In this document: piece by piece, positions 1-7,771 of the stretch
Numbering within the stretch: the first letter of the stretch is position 1
Layout: each line of letters starts with the position of its first letter
NCBI RefSeq assembly: GCF_003574735.1
Contig: NZ_QORW01000008.1
Span: 62,001-126,000 of the forward strand
Direction: 5' to 3'
From: Dongia deserti
GTDB taxonomy: Bacteria; Pseudomonadota; Alphaproteobacteria; Dongiales; Dongiaceae
Length of the DNA stretch: 64,000 nt
Position numbers and translations under genes: made by a program
Notes under the pieces: model-generated
Database searches by the model: none
Told to the model about the DNA's origin: nothing
Seen by the model: only the letters and a program-made list of their open reading frames with translations

Positions 1-503
1 ACTGCCAGACTGCCCATCAGCGCAGTCGCCCCGGGTCGCAGAGGCGCGGCATGCCGCAGCATCATCCCCAGCACTAGCGAGAGAGGTAGGCTGGTCAGCG
101 CGAGCGTGGCAAAGCATCGCGCCGTTTCGCCCAGCGCGATGCCCCCGGGGCCAAGATGGACCCAGTCAGTCAAGCACTGATAGCCGATGGTCGAGAACCA
201 GAGGACCACGGCCGGCGCCGGCAGGAGCGGCCAGAAGCGCGACCGGTCCGGAAGGCTCACCATGAACGCCGAGATCGTCGCCAATATACCGGTCAGCAAC
301 GTCGCAGCTATTGCAATCGCGAAGATCGGATCGCGCAGCCGTTCCAGGAGGTCGTTGCGGATGCCCTGACTGACCGCGAGCAGGCCGACCACAAGAGCAG
401 CGACCAGCAGCCAGAAGGCCGCGCGGGTCAGCGGCGGGCGAAGGCGCCGGACGGGCGTCGCGCTTGCGGCGAGCGCGTTGATCAGGTCGGGCGTCGCAAT
501 CAT
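1..503 (-). CDS. nrsF: NrsF-type (DUF1109) membrane anti-sigma factor, C-terminus cut by window edge
   Basis: Translating the minus strand from the ATG at 503 gives an open frame of at least 167 residues that runs off the window. It begins MIATPDLINALAASATPVRR and then holds several hydrophobic membrane segments (about residues 29-46, 59-82, 95-108 and 128-147). This pattern fits the NrsF/DUF1109 family, whose members hold an ECF sigma factor at the inner membrane. Two cysteines, Cys110 and Cys130, lie in the loop and in the start of the next helix. In Caulobacter NrsF, conserved cysteines are linked to release of SigF by heavy metals. The ATG overlaps the sigma gene's stop codon (ATGA), so the two are translationally coupled. 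The family call rests on topology, the N-terminal motif and context. Confidence 0.82.
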   Translation of the reverse strand, partial: MIATPDLINALAASATPVRRLRPPLTRAAFWLLVAALVVGLLAVSQGIRNDLLERLRDPIFAIAIAATLLTGILATISAFMVSLPDRSRFWPLLPAPAVVLWFSTIGYQCLTDWVHLGPGGIALGETARCFATLALTSLPLSLVLGMMLRHAAPLRPGATALMGSLA

Positions 504-1165
504 GCGTCCTCGCTCCGACCAGCGAGAATCCGGCGCAGGCCTTTGAGCGCCCGGTGGGTTGCCACCTTCAGGGATGCTATCGACGTTCCGCTCACGGCCG
601 CCGCTTCCTTCAAAGACATCTGCTGGAGCTTCAACAGCTTGATGGCTTGGCGCTGCGCCGGAGGGAGGCTCTCGACAGCCGCCCGCAAGGCACGCCTGTC
701 GGAGCTTGCCTCATCGATGTTCGTTGGACGTGCCGGAAAGGTTTCATGCCTTGGCTCCATGGCCGTTTCGCGGGATCTGGTACGCCCTCGGCGACGCAGC
801 CAGTCGACGATCCGCCGATGGGCAATGGCAACCAGCCAAGGCCCAAAGGGCCGGCGTGGATCGTAGGTATCGCGGATCGCATGAATGGTGAGCAATACGT
901 CCTGGACGGCTTCCTCGACGTCGCTTGGATCGCGTGACATCCGCACGGCAAGGGAGCGCACGTAAGGCGCGACTTGCTCCAGGAGCCGCCGGTACGCTCC
1001 GCTATCGCCTGCCTGTGCCCGCGCCATGAGGTTGGACCAGTCGCTTTCCTTGGCAGTCGCCTCGGCACCCGAGCCGAACTGGGAGCGCCCTAAATCCTGC
1101 CCGGCGGACGGCGGGGATTCTACAAGAGCAAGGGGCGGGGGACGACGACTCCGTTCCGGAGGCAT
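500..1165 (-). CDS. sigF: ECF RNA polymerase sigma factor (SigF-like)
   Basis: This is a 221-residue protein with both ECF sigma regions. Region 2 spans about residues 43-110 and includes the DVEEAVQDVLLTIHAIRDTY helix and the WLVAIAHRRIVDWLRRR core-binding/-10 segment. Region 4 spans about 155-212 and includes SLPPAQRQAIKLLKLQQMSL and a helix-turn-helix reading KEAAAVSGTSIASLKVATHR. The first 40 residues are Pro/Arg-rich, and a shorter start near SDWSNLMARAQ is possible. Overlap with the downstream NrsF gene and divergence from a bufferin gene match Caulobacter SigF-NrsF, which answers copper and other metal stress. The promoter at 1261 suggests its target is the divergent operon. Confidence 0.9.
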   Translation of the reverse strand: MPPERSRRPPPLALVESPPSAGQDLGRSQFGSGAEATAKESDWSNLMARAQAGDSGAYRRLLEQVAPYVRSLAVRMSRDPSDVEEAVQDVLLTIHAIRDTYDPRRPFGPWLVAIAHRRIVDWLRRRGRTRSRETAMEPRHETFPARPTNIDEASSDRRALRAAVESLPPAQRQAIKLLKLQQMSLKEAAAVSGTSIASLKVATHRALKGLRRILAGRSEDA

Positions 1166-1260
1166 TCACGCAGCTCCTTCTTGCGGAACTGACCTCATTT
1201 TCCCACTCCGACGGTCCCTGGGACATCAACAAAGCGTGACATCAATAGTTGGCAGGTCCC

Positions 1261-1286
1261 GTAACCTTCCTCTTTGCCGTGTCGAA
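1261..1286 (+). promoter_or_regulatory. SigF-type ECF promoter upstream of bufA1
   Basis: GTAACC (1261-1266) and CGAA (1283-1286) are separated by exactly 16 bases. This matches the consensus I recall for Caulobacter SigF promoters (GTAACC-N16-CGAA). It points at bufA1, whose ATG is 50 bases downstream behind a GGGAGG ribosome site (1324-1329). A SigF-like gene lies next door in the opposite direction. No mirrored copy was seen in front of the sigma gene itself. Confidence 0.72.
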
Positions 1287-1335
1287 GCTCTGGGAGTCGG
1301 TCTCAATTCGAGACGTGTAGCAAGGGAGGAATGTC

Positions 1336-1647
1336 ATGAATCGTCGCGCATTCGCTACGTCCGTACTCTCGACCGCCGTCGGGCTCGCCTTGACCATGCA
1401 AGCGCTTCCGGCCCACGCGCAGGAGTCGGGCGATGTGCCACAGGTCGTCAAAGACAACATGGCCCGGATGGAGGCCCAGAACCTCGAAAAGTGCTATGGC
1501 ATCAACGCGGTCGCAAAGAACGACTGCGCCGAAGGGACGCATTCCTGCGCCGGCCAGTCCACCCAGGCGCGAGACCCCCAATCCTTCGTCCTGCTGCCTG
1601 CAGGCACTTGCAGCAAAATCGAGGGCGGCAAGACGTCGGCCAGCTAG
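1336..1647 (+). CDS. bufA1: Bufferin-type metallophore precursor, DUF2282 (BufA1 family)
   Basis: This 103-residue protein has a Sec-type signal peptide (residues 1 to about 31, ending ALPAHA). The mature part carries four cysteines in the DUF2282 arrangement: EKCYGINAVAKNDCAEGTHSC, then LPAGTCSKIEGG. DUF2282 proteins are ribosomally made peptides. The BufB (DUF692, an MNIO-type iron enzyme) and BufC (DUF2063) partners convert their cysteines into metal-binding heterocycles, and the products chelate copper in the periplasm. Here the gene has its own SigF-like promoter and a good ribosome site (GGGAGG, 6-base spacing). The partners immediately downstream are only fragments, so this peptide can be modified only if maturases exist elsewhere. 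Confidence 0.85.
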   Translation: MNRRAFATSVLSTAVGLALTMQALPAHAQESGDVPQVVKDNMARMEAQNLEKCYGINAVAKNDCAEGTHSCAGQSTQARDPQSFVLLPAGTCSKIEGGKTSAS

Positions 1648-1679
1648 GCACGAGAACGCGGTTGGTTGCTCGAGCAGCC

Positions 1680-1823
1680 ATGAGAGACCTGAAACGCAAC
1701 TCGATTCCCGCCGGGGCGGGGATCGGGTTGCGATTTCAGCACCACCAGGCCGTGCTGAACGACCGGCCAGATGTCGCCTGGTTCTGGCGGAGGACGATTC
1801 CGCACACGCCCAAATCGATCTGA
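1680..1823 (+). pseudogene. bufB (DUF692/MNIO) N-terminal remnant
   Basis: A 47-codon frame starts with ATG 1680. Residues 9-35 read IPAGAGIGLRFQHHQAVLND and then RPDVAWF, the N-terminal signature of DUF692 enzymes (the first strand of the TIM barrel). After Trp-Phe the family normally continues with an E-x-H-x-E-N-type metal motif. Here the sequence changes to an unrelated short tail and stops at 1823. All catalytic metal ligands are therefore missing. The break falls near 1778-1790, where the reading frame of a bufC fragment begins. The simplest explanation is one deletion removing most of bufB and the start of bufC. Confidence 0.68.
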
Positions 1824-2071
1824 GCGCCAGAGCTGTCTGGCTGCTGGTGGAGCGGCTCGTCACAGGCGTCGAGGTCACGCGCATGGAAGAGCCCGCATGG
1901 CGCTTCCTATCGGCGCTCTGCGCTGCTCGGCCGCTTGATGACGCGATCAAAGCCACGCGCGGGATCGAAATGAGTGGTGCATTGGCCGAGCATTTGGTTG
2001 CCGGGCGCTTCGTCGGCTTCGCGTCGAGCGATCGGGCGTGCACAGTTCATCCATTGGAGGTCACCCCATGA
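1781..2071 (+). pseudogene. bufC (DUF2063) C-terminal remnant
   Basis: This frame has no start codon of its own at the junction. From 1781 it reads VLAEDDSAHAQIDLSARAVW and then a stretch around residues 30-75 containing EEPAWRFLSALCAARPL and ALAEHLVAGRFVGF. That matches the C-terminal helical part of DUF2063/BufC proteins, the substrate-delivery partner of BufB. The frame differs from the bufB fragment just upstream. It ends at a TGA (2069-2071) overlapping the ATG of the DoxX gene, the tight coupling expected of an intact bufC-doxX junction. So the 3' end of the operon kept its ancestral layout while the middle was lost. Confidence 0.6.
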
Positions 2072-2538
2072 ACAACTCGACCGCATCGATATCGCGGCGC
2101 TCGTCCCTGCTTGACGCCGGCAGGCGGGTCGTGAACTGGCTCGAAGCCATCCCCTACGCGCTGCTGGCGATCCCGCTGCGCGTGGCCGTTGCGACCGTCT
2201 TCTGGAATTCGGGGATGACAAAGCTTCCGAACTGGCACATGACGGTCGCCCTCTTCACGGATGAATACAAGGTTCCGCTGCTGCCGCCGCAGGTGGCGGC
2301 CTACATGGCGGCGACGATCGAGTTGACGACCCCCGCCATGCTGGTCCTCGGCCTTTTCACACGACCGGCAGCGGCCGTCCTGTTGGGCATGACCGCTGTC
2401 ATCCAGATATTCGTCTATCCGATGGCCTGGCCGACACACATTCAATGGGCAGCCATGCTCTTTGTCCTGCTTGCGCGGGGTCCGGGGAAACTGTCGCTTG
2501 ACTGGCTGATCTGGCGTCACCTGCTTGGGCGCACCTGA
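2068..2538 (+). CDS. DoxX-family membrane protein
   Basis: This is a 156-residue protein with about four hydrophobic segments and the DoxX-type motif RVAVATVFWNSGMTKL near the N-terminus, followed by later segments around TIELTTPAMLVLGLF and GMTAVIQIF. DoxX proteins are inner-membrane quinone-linked or accessory subunits and are common as the last gene of bufferin operons. The ATG at 2068 is chosen because GGAGG lies at 2055-2059 and the ATG overlaps the stop of the bufC remnant. An upstream GTG at 2038 is less likely. The gene looks intact although the two genes before it are not. Confidence 0.85.
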   Translation: MNNSTASISRRSSLLDAGRRVVNWLEAIPYALLAIPLRVAVATVFWNSGMTKLPNWHMTVALFTDEYKVPLLPPQVAAYMAATIELTTPAMLVLGLFTRPAAAVLLGMTAVIQIFVYPMAWPTHIQWAAMLFVLLARGPGKLSLDWLIWRHLLGRT

Positions 2539-2562
2539 TGCAGGGCGGTCGCGACCTTTCTG

Positions 2563-3492
2563 TTACCGGAAATGCGGATCGCGCTGGAGAGGCGGCGTCT
2601 CTTCGGACAGCGCGGCCTTGACACCCATCAGCTTGGCAGGCTTGAGCCCGATGCGGCGGCAAATGCCGAGCGTCAAGTCGGCGCGGTTCAGCGTGTAGAT
2701 GTGGAACTCGTTGATGCCCGAGGCCTGCAGCGCGCGCATCTGCTCTGTCGCCACCATGGCAGCGACCAGGCGGCGGGTGTCTGGATCTTCGTCCAGTCCA
2801 TCGAACAAATCGGCCAGCCAGTCGGGCACGCCGGCGCCGCACATCGCGGCGAAGCGCGTCATCTGCGCGAACTGCGTCACGGGGAGGATGCCCGGCACGA
2901 TCGAGCCGTGCACGCCCGCCGCCGCTGCGCGATCCAGGAAATCAAGATAGGTCTGATTATCAAAGAAGAACTGCGTGATGGCGCGATCCGCGCCGGCGTC
3001 GAACTTGCGCTTCAGATTCTCGATGTCGGAGTGCGGCGAGTTCGCCTGCGGATGAGTCTCCGGATAGGCCGCGACGCTGATCTCGAAATCCGCGATGCGC
3101 TTGATGCCGGCCACCAGCTCCACCGCGTTGGCGAAGCCGTCGGGATGCGGCTCGTAATTTCCACCGGCCGGCGGATCGCCGCGCAGTGCCACGATGTGGC
3201 GGATGCCCGCCGCCCAGTAGCGACGCAGCAGATCCTCGATCTCCACCCGGCTCTGGCCGACGCAGGTGAGGTGCGCGGCGGGACGCAGATGGGTCTCCGC
3301 AAAGATGCGCGTGACCGTCTCGAAGGTCTTGTCGCGTGTGCTGCCGCCGGCTCCGTAGGTGACCGACACGTAGTCGGGTAGCAAAGGCTCCAAAGCGCGG
3401 ATCGCCGCCCACAACTGCGCCTCGGCAGCCGGCGTCTTGGGCGGGAAGAACTCGAAGCTGACGGCCGGCCTGGGCGCCCGCGGCGACGTCAT
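2563..3492 (-). CDS. metF: Methylenetetrahydrofolate reductase
   Basis: This is a 309-residue TIM-barrel flavoprotein that reduces 5,10-methylene-THF to 5-methyl-THF for methionine synthesis. It shows the N-terminal VSFEFFPPKT motif, VSVTYGAGGST, HLTCVGQSR, IVALRGDPP and the FFFDNQTYLDFL segment typical of MetF. The ATG at 3492 sits 11 bases after GGAGG on the minus strand. A GTG nine bases earlier is too close to that site. Length is normal. It stands alone on the minus strand, with no methionine synthase in the window. Confidence 0.95.
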   Translation of the reverse strand: MTSPRAPRPAVSFEFFPPKTPAAEAQLWAAIRALEPLLPDYVSVTYGAGGSTRDKTFETVTRIFAETHLRPAAHLTCVGQSRVEIEDLLRRYWAAGIRHIVALRGDPPAGGNYEPHPDGFANAVELVAGIKRIADFEISVAAYPETHPQANSPHSDIENLKRKFDAGADRAITQFFFDNQTYLDFLDRAAAAGVHGSIVPGILPVTQFAQMTRFAAMCGAGVPDWLADLFDGLDEDPDTRRLVAAMVATEQMRALQASGINEFHIYTLNRADLTLGICRRIGLKPAKLMGVKAALSEETPPLQRDPHFR

Positions 3493-4015
3493 TCTGTGCA
3501 CGGCCTCCGGAACCGTTCAGACTGCGGTCCTAGAAACGGCGAGCTCAAGGAAAAAACCGTCGCTTCCAGGCTGATCGCTTGGTAGCGGAATTAGCAGCCC
3601 CTGACAACGCCTAAACCCAGGACCGATGAGCGCCTGAAGGCGACTCAGAATCCTTGGGGTCAGCGGGCAACAGTTCCGATCAACAGCGCCGCCACCTGTC
3701 GGGACGGCAAGGGAATCGGCGGCAGTACTGGCCGGCAGCGCGCAGTTCACCGGCGTGGGTTTGTCATCGTCGCCGTGGAGGTCACGTGCTGCATAGCAAT
3801 GCTGTATTGTTCAACCTAGTGCGATCGATATACCGGAAAGGAATAAGTGCTCTTCCAAGGTCTACAGCCCTATCTAAGGTTATTACTTTGCAGCCCCACC
3901 ATACTTCAGTATTGGTGCGTAACCATCCGACTATTCAGCGTTCCTTAACATCATCACCACAGACTTCCCCATACGGGACGCGCTTACGTGTTCGCTCCCG
4001 AAATGAGGGACCATC
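3493..4015. other. Gene-free stretch between metF and the peroxidase operon
   Basis: About 520 bases without a convincing gene. The part from about 3790 to 3990 is visibly richer in A and T than its surroundings and probably holds the divergent promoters. A GTAACC at 3919-3924 is not followed by CGAA at the right distance. I could not recognise a SAM or SAH riboswitch before metF. Confidence 0.5.
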
Positions 4016-5065
4016 ATGCACAACATCTCACGTTCAAGCTTGATGATCGGTGGTGCGCTCAGCCTCTGCTGGGTCGCGGGCATGGCGGCAGCGGATACGC
4101 AACTCGCCGCGACTGATGCGGCCGGTGGCGATCTCGCCGCGATGAAGAAGCTCTATCAACGGCCGACCGAAATTCCGTTCCCGGCAGACAATCCCTACAC
4201 GCCTGCGAAGGCGGAGCTTGGCAAAACCTTGTTCTTCGATCCGCGCCTGTCGCGCTCCGGCGTGCAGGCCTGTGTCTCCTGCCACAATCCCAGCTTCGGT
4301 TGGGAGGACGGGCATACCACCGCCGTCGGCGAGAACATGCTTGTCCTGGGCCGCAACTCGCCGACCATCATCAATCGCGCCTGGGGCGAGATCTTCTTCT
4401 GGGATGGCCGGGCCGCGTCGCTGGAGGAGCAGGCAACGGGTCCGATCACGGCACCGGGCGAGATGAATATGCCGATGGACGTGCTGATCGAGAAGCTGAA
4501 GGGTATTGCCGGCTATCAGCGGAAGTTCGGGCAGGTATTCCCGGGCGAGGGCATCACGGAAAGGAACATCGCCGCCTCGATCGCGACGTTCGAGCGCACC
4601 GTCGTTTCTGCGGAAGCGCCGTTCGATCGCTGGATCGCAGGTGATGAGAAGGCGATCAGCGAGGATGCGAAGCGCGGATTCATCCTGTTCAACACCAAGG
4701 CGAACTGCGCCAGCTGCCACTCCGGCTGGACGTTCACCGACGACAGTTTCCACGACATCGGTTTGCCGGCGACCGACGACATCGGCCGCGCCAAGATCGT
4801 GCCGGGCGTGCCGGAACTGGAATACGCGTTCAAGACGCCCGGCCTGCGCAACATCGATCAGCGCGCGCCTTACATGCATGACGGATCGATGACGACGCTG
4901 GAAGAGGTTGTCCAACACTATGTCGATGGCGGCATCCAACGCCCGAGCCTCGACCCCGATATGAGGCCGATCGCGCTGAGCGATCAAGAGGTCAAGGAGC
5001 TGGTCGCCTTCATGCACACCCTGACCGGGCAGGATCGGCCGATGACCCTGCCAGTGCTGCCGTAA
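4016..5065 (+). CDS. Periplasmic diheme cytochrome c peroxidase (MauG/CCP family)
   Basis: This 349-residue secreted protein has a signal peptide ending near residue 26. Two heme c sites are visible: CVSCH at about residue 86 (followed by NPSFGWEDG) and CASCH at about residue 231. The APYMHDGSMTTLEEVVQHYV stretch near residue 285 is characteristic of bacterial diheme peroxidases. The family reduces hydrogen peroxide with electrons from small cytochromes or cupredoxins, and MauG relatives modify proteins. A cupredoxin gene follows after 32 bases and may be the electron donor. Confidence 0.92.
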   Translation: MHNISRSSLMIGGALSLCWVAGMAAADTQLAATDAAGGDLAAMKKLYQRPTEIPFPADNPYTPAKAELGKTLFFDPRLSRSGVQACVSCHNPSFGWEDGHTTAVGENMLVLGRNSPTIINRAWGEIFFWDGRAASLEEQATGPITAPGEMNMPMDVLIEKLKGIAGYQRKFGQVFPGEGITERNIAASIATFERTVVSAEAPFDRWIAGDEKAISEDAKRGFILFNTKANCASCHSGWTFTDDSFHDIGLPATDDIGRAKIVPGVPELEYAFKTPGLRNIDQRAPYMHDGSMTTLEEVVQHYVDGGIQRPSLDPDMRPIALSDQEVKELVAFMHTLTGQDRPMTLPVLP

Positions 5066-5097
5066 ACCACACCAAGAAGACAGAGGATGAGCCTCAT

Positions 5098-5418
5098 ATG
5101 AGACTGACCGCCATCATACTCGCTGCTCAGGCCGCGCTGTGCGCCACCGCGATCCAAGCGTCGGCGGAGGAAGTCGCCGTCGGGCAGGCCGGCAAGATGT
5201 TCAATCCCGACACCTTGCAGATCAAGGCCGGAGACAGCGTGAAGTTCACCAACGACGACAAGGTCGCGCACGCGGTCCTGGTCGAGGGACCCGTCGTCAC
5301 CAATGTCGGCCAGATCAAGATCGGCGAGGCGAAGTCGGTCAGCTTCAGCCAAGCCGGCACCTATGAAGTGAAGTGCGCCATCCATCCGAAGATGAAGTTG
5401 ACCATCACCGTGCAATAG
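5098..5418 (+). CDS. Periplasmic cupredoxin (plastocyanin/amicyanin-like)
   Basis: This is a 106-residue protein with a signal peptide (to about residue 23, ASA) and a single cupredoxin domain. The type I copper ligands are readable: a His in [10 protein letters not shown], then Cys, His and Met in KCAIHPKM near the C-terminus. [20 protein letters not shown] is the usual N-terminal strand. It probably shuttles electrons in the periplasm. Placement between a diheme peroxidase and a chemoreceptor suggests it is the peroxidase's donor. The short CAIHPKM loop is amicyanin-like. Confidence 0.9.
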   Translation: MRLTAIILAAQAALCATAIQASAEEVAVGQAGKMFNPDTLQIKAGDSVKFTNDDKVAHAVLVEGPVVTNVGQIKIGEAKSVSFSQAGTYEVKCAIHPKMKLTITVQ

Positions 5419-5441
5419 GTCGAAGCACGAAAGGCGTCGCC

Positions 5442-7112
5442 ATGTCCATCCGCATCAAACTGCTGATTGCCTGCCTTGTCCTGCTCGGCGTGTTCGTCGG
5501 GAAAGGCTTCTATGCGCAGCAGACGGTCAATTCCCTCGGCAACCTCGCCGCCGACATGTATGACGGGCCGGTCATGTCGGTGAACTATGTCCAGCTCGCC
5601 GCGCGCGGGTTCGAGGCCGCCAGCGATTTCCTGAAGACGACCACGCAATTCGACAACCGCGTCGATTGGCAGCAGGCGGCGCCGCAATTCAACACCCGGA
5701 TCAACGAGCTGCTGGAGAATCTCTCCGTAGTGAGGGAACGAGCCGTCTCGGCAGAGTCGCGCATCAAGGTCGACGAAGCGACCGGCATCATCAGCCAGTG
5801 GCGCGACGCCGCGATCGCCCGCCTTGGCGGAGAGGGGAACGGCACCACCAAGATCCTCGACGATAATCATATGGCTGCGCTGCAGGACAAGGCGACGGCG
5901 ACGCTCGATGAGCTGACGGAGATGATCCTGGCCGATGGCTATTCCGCGCGCGAAGCCGCAACGAACACCGTTGCGCTCGCGGCCCGAGAGGAATGGATGA
6001 TCACCGGTGGCATTGCGGTGGCGATCCTCGCTGTGTCGTGGCTGCTGGCGGCGATGATCCTGCGGCCCCTGAAGAAGGCCATGGATGCCGCTAAGACGAT
6101 TGCGGCGGGCAACCTCGACACGGAGATCAAAGCCCGCCTCAACGATGAATTCGGCGCGCTCCTGAATGCGCTCGAGGCAATGCGGGCCGAATTGCGCAAG
6201 CAGCGTGACCAGGAAACCGAAGCCGCGCACCGGCAGGCCACCGACGCTGCCGCCAAGGCCGAGCGCCAGCAGCGCATCGACAGCATGAGCGCCACCTTCG
6301 CTGAGCGCGTCGAGCAACTGATGCAGGGCGTTTCCAAGGCTTGCACCATGCTCAACGAGACGTCGCAGCAGATGGACGGATTGGCGAGCCGCACCAGTAC
6401 CATCGCAGTCGACGCCAAGCAGAATGCAGAGCAGGCGAGCGGCAGCGTCGAAGTCATTTCCAACGCGACCGAACAGCTCTCCGGCTCGATCGACCAGATC
6501 GCCGATCTGGTCGGCAAATCCGCCAACATCAGCAACGAGGCGGTGTCCCGGATGAACGAGACCTCGAAGACCGTGAGCGCGCTCAATGATATGTCCCTGA
6601 AGGTCGGCGAGGTGGTCGTCCTCATCCGCTCGATCGCAGAGCAGACCAACCTACTGGCGCTCAATGCGACGATCGAGGCGGCACGCGCCGGCGAGGCGGG
6701 ACGGGGCTTTGCCGTGGTGGCGCAGGAAGTGAAGGCGCTGGCGACCCAGACCGCGCGGGCGACCGAAGAGATCGAGGCGCAGGTCCAATCAATGCAGGCC
6801 GCCTCCGGCAGCACCAACCAGGCGTTCCAGAACTTTGTCGAGATCGTGGGGAAGATCAGCGCGATGGCAGGCGATGTGTCCCGCGCCGTCAGCGAGCAGA
6901 GCCAGTCGACCCGCGAGATCTCGCAGAACGCCACCACGACCGCGAGTGGCGCCAACCAGCTGTCCGCCACCATCAGCGATCTGGGCGAGGCCTCCCAGCA
7001 GACCGGTCAGGCCTCGTCCCGCGTCATGAGTGCGACGCGCGAAGTGTCCGAGCAAACGCGCCTGATCAACGACGAGATCATGCGCTATGTGCGCGAGATG
7101 CGGTCGGCTTAG
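5442..7112 (+). CDS. Methyl-accepting chemotaxis protein
   Basis: This is a 556-residue receptor. It has a membrane segment at about residues 7-25, a periplasmic helical sensor region (about 26-183) rich in Gln/Thr/Asp, and a second membrane segment at about 184-206. A HAMP linker (about 206-260) and the cytoplasmic signalling coiled coil follow. The hairpin tip reads [20 protein letters not shown], then [20 protein letters not shown]. The ATG at 5442 is preferred over an upstream start because the membrane helix follows directly. It is 23 bases behind the cupredoxin gene, so probably the third gene of one operon. There are no che genes in this window. The sensor region is not a PAS or Cache type I recognise and looks like a four-helix bundle. 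Confidence 0.93.
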   Translation: MSIRIKLLIACLVLLGVFVGKGFYAQQTVNSLGNLAADMYDGPVMSVNYVQLAARGFEAASDFLKTTTQFDNRVDWQQAAPQFNTRINELLENLSVVRERAVSAESRIKVDEATGIISQWRDAAIARLGGEGNGTTKILDDNHMAALQDKATATLDELTEMILADGYSAREAATNTVALAAREEWMITGGIAVAILAVSWLLAAMILRPLKKAMDAAKTIAAGNLDTEIKARLNDEFGALLNALEAMRAELRKQRDQETEAAHRQATDAAAKAERQQRIDSMSATFAERVEQLMQGVSKACTMLNETSQQMDGLASRTSTIAVDAKQNAEQASGSVEVISNATEQLSGSIDQIADLVGKSANISNEAVSRMNETSKTVSALNDMSLKVGEVVVLIRSIAEQTNLLALNATIEAARAGEAGRGFAVVAQEVKALATQTARATEEIEAQVQSMQAASGSTNQAFQNFVEIVGKISAMAGDVSRAVSEQSQSTREISQNATTTASGANQLSATISDLGEASQQTGQASSRVMSATREVSEQTRLINDEIMRYVREMRSA

Positions 7113-7143
7113 GACGCAGCACCGACCTTCGGGACTCCCTGTT

Positions 7144-7246
7144 CGTCATGGTTGTGCATGGCACGACCATCCACGAGTTTGCTTCAATTTGCTGGGTTCT
7201 TCCCCACAAAACCTCGTGATGGTCGGACCAAGTCCGACCATGGCGG
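7144..7246. repeat. Inverted pair of REP-like palindromic units
   Basis: Two related units face each other. On the minus strand, 7177-7144 reads CTCGTGGATGG...CAACCATGACG. On the plus strand, 7213-7246 reads CTCGTGATGGTCGGACCAAG followed by TCCGACCATGGCGG. Each unit is itself a palindrome around a GGTCGG/CCGACC core. The same family recurs at 18301 and 47541. It lies between two genes that both end toward it, a typical BIME position. Confidence 0.7.
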
Positions 7247-7252
7247 TTTAAT

Positions 7253-7771
7253 CTAGGATGCCGGCGGCGAAATAAAGTCCGCGTACGCTCGCAGCCGCTC
7301 AGCCTCGATCGGCGCACCCATCAGCGCGACGATCGGCGTCGTCATCATCTCGAACCACCAGCCCAGCAGGCCCTCGGCCGCTTCGAGATTGTCGGCGCCG
7401 ACGTGCACGGCGACGTAGTCGGCACCGTCCTCCGCCGCCACCATGCAGGCGTGGCGCTCGAGCGGACACTCGGCGCCGAGCACCAGACCGTCCCCCAGTT
7501 TCGCGCGCGCGGCCCGCACGCGCGCGGCATCGGTCAAATGCACGCCGTCGGCTTGCAAGGCTGCGCGACGGTCTACGTCATCGATGATGAGAGCCGGGCG
7601 ATCCGCAGCCTGGATGCGCTGGACCGCGGACCGGGCGATCGCGTCAGGCAAGCCGGCGGGCAGCAACAGGCTCGCTGTCTCCGGATCCCTGAGCGCGCTC
7701 ATGAGCGCATCCTCGAATCCAGGTCCCGCCGGCAAGCGGACGAACAGACGGCACTTGTGAGGCTCGCTCAA
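7253..7771 (-). CDS. ThiE-like thiamine phosphate synthase family protein
   Basis: This is a 172-residue protein with the TIM-barrel motifs of thiamine-phosphate synthase. LIIDDVDRRAALQADGVHLT matches the ThiE 'ND...GADGVHLG' region, and LVLGAECPLERHA and GADYVAVHVG follow in order. It is shorter than classical ThiE (about 210) and lacks some phosphate-binding glycines, so it may be a diverged paralog of unknown substrate. It begins with TTG at 7771, which overlaps the stop codon of the aldolase gene (TTGA). The two are therefore translated together. Confidence 0.72.
   Translation of the reverse strand: MSEPHKCRLFVRLPAGPGFEDALMSALRDPETASLLLPAGLPDAIARSAVQRIQAADRPALIIDDVDRRAALQADGVHLTDAARVRAARAKLGDGLVLGAECPLERHACMVAAEDGADYVAVHVGADNLEAAEGLLGWWFEMMTTPIVALMGAPIEAERLRAYADFISPPAS

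Noticed and set aside
3493-3620. SAM/SAH riboswitch before metF
   Set aside because: No recognisable conserved core or pseudoknot in the leader.
3919-3924. A second GTAACC as a SigF promoter for the peroxidase operon
   Set aside because: The base run after 16 nucleotides is TTCC, not CGAA; no nearby alternative at 15 or 17.
3654-4043. Plus-strand frame of 129 codons before the peroxidase gene
   Set aside because: It runs through A/T-richer promoter-like sequence, lacks a ribosome site, has non-protein-like composition and overlaps the peroxidase signal peptide.
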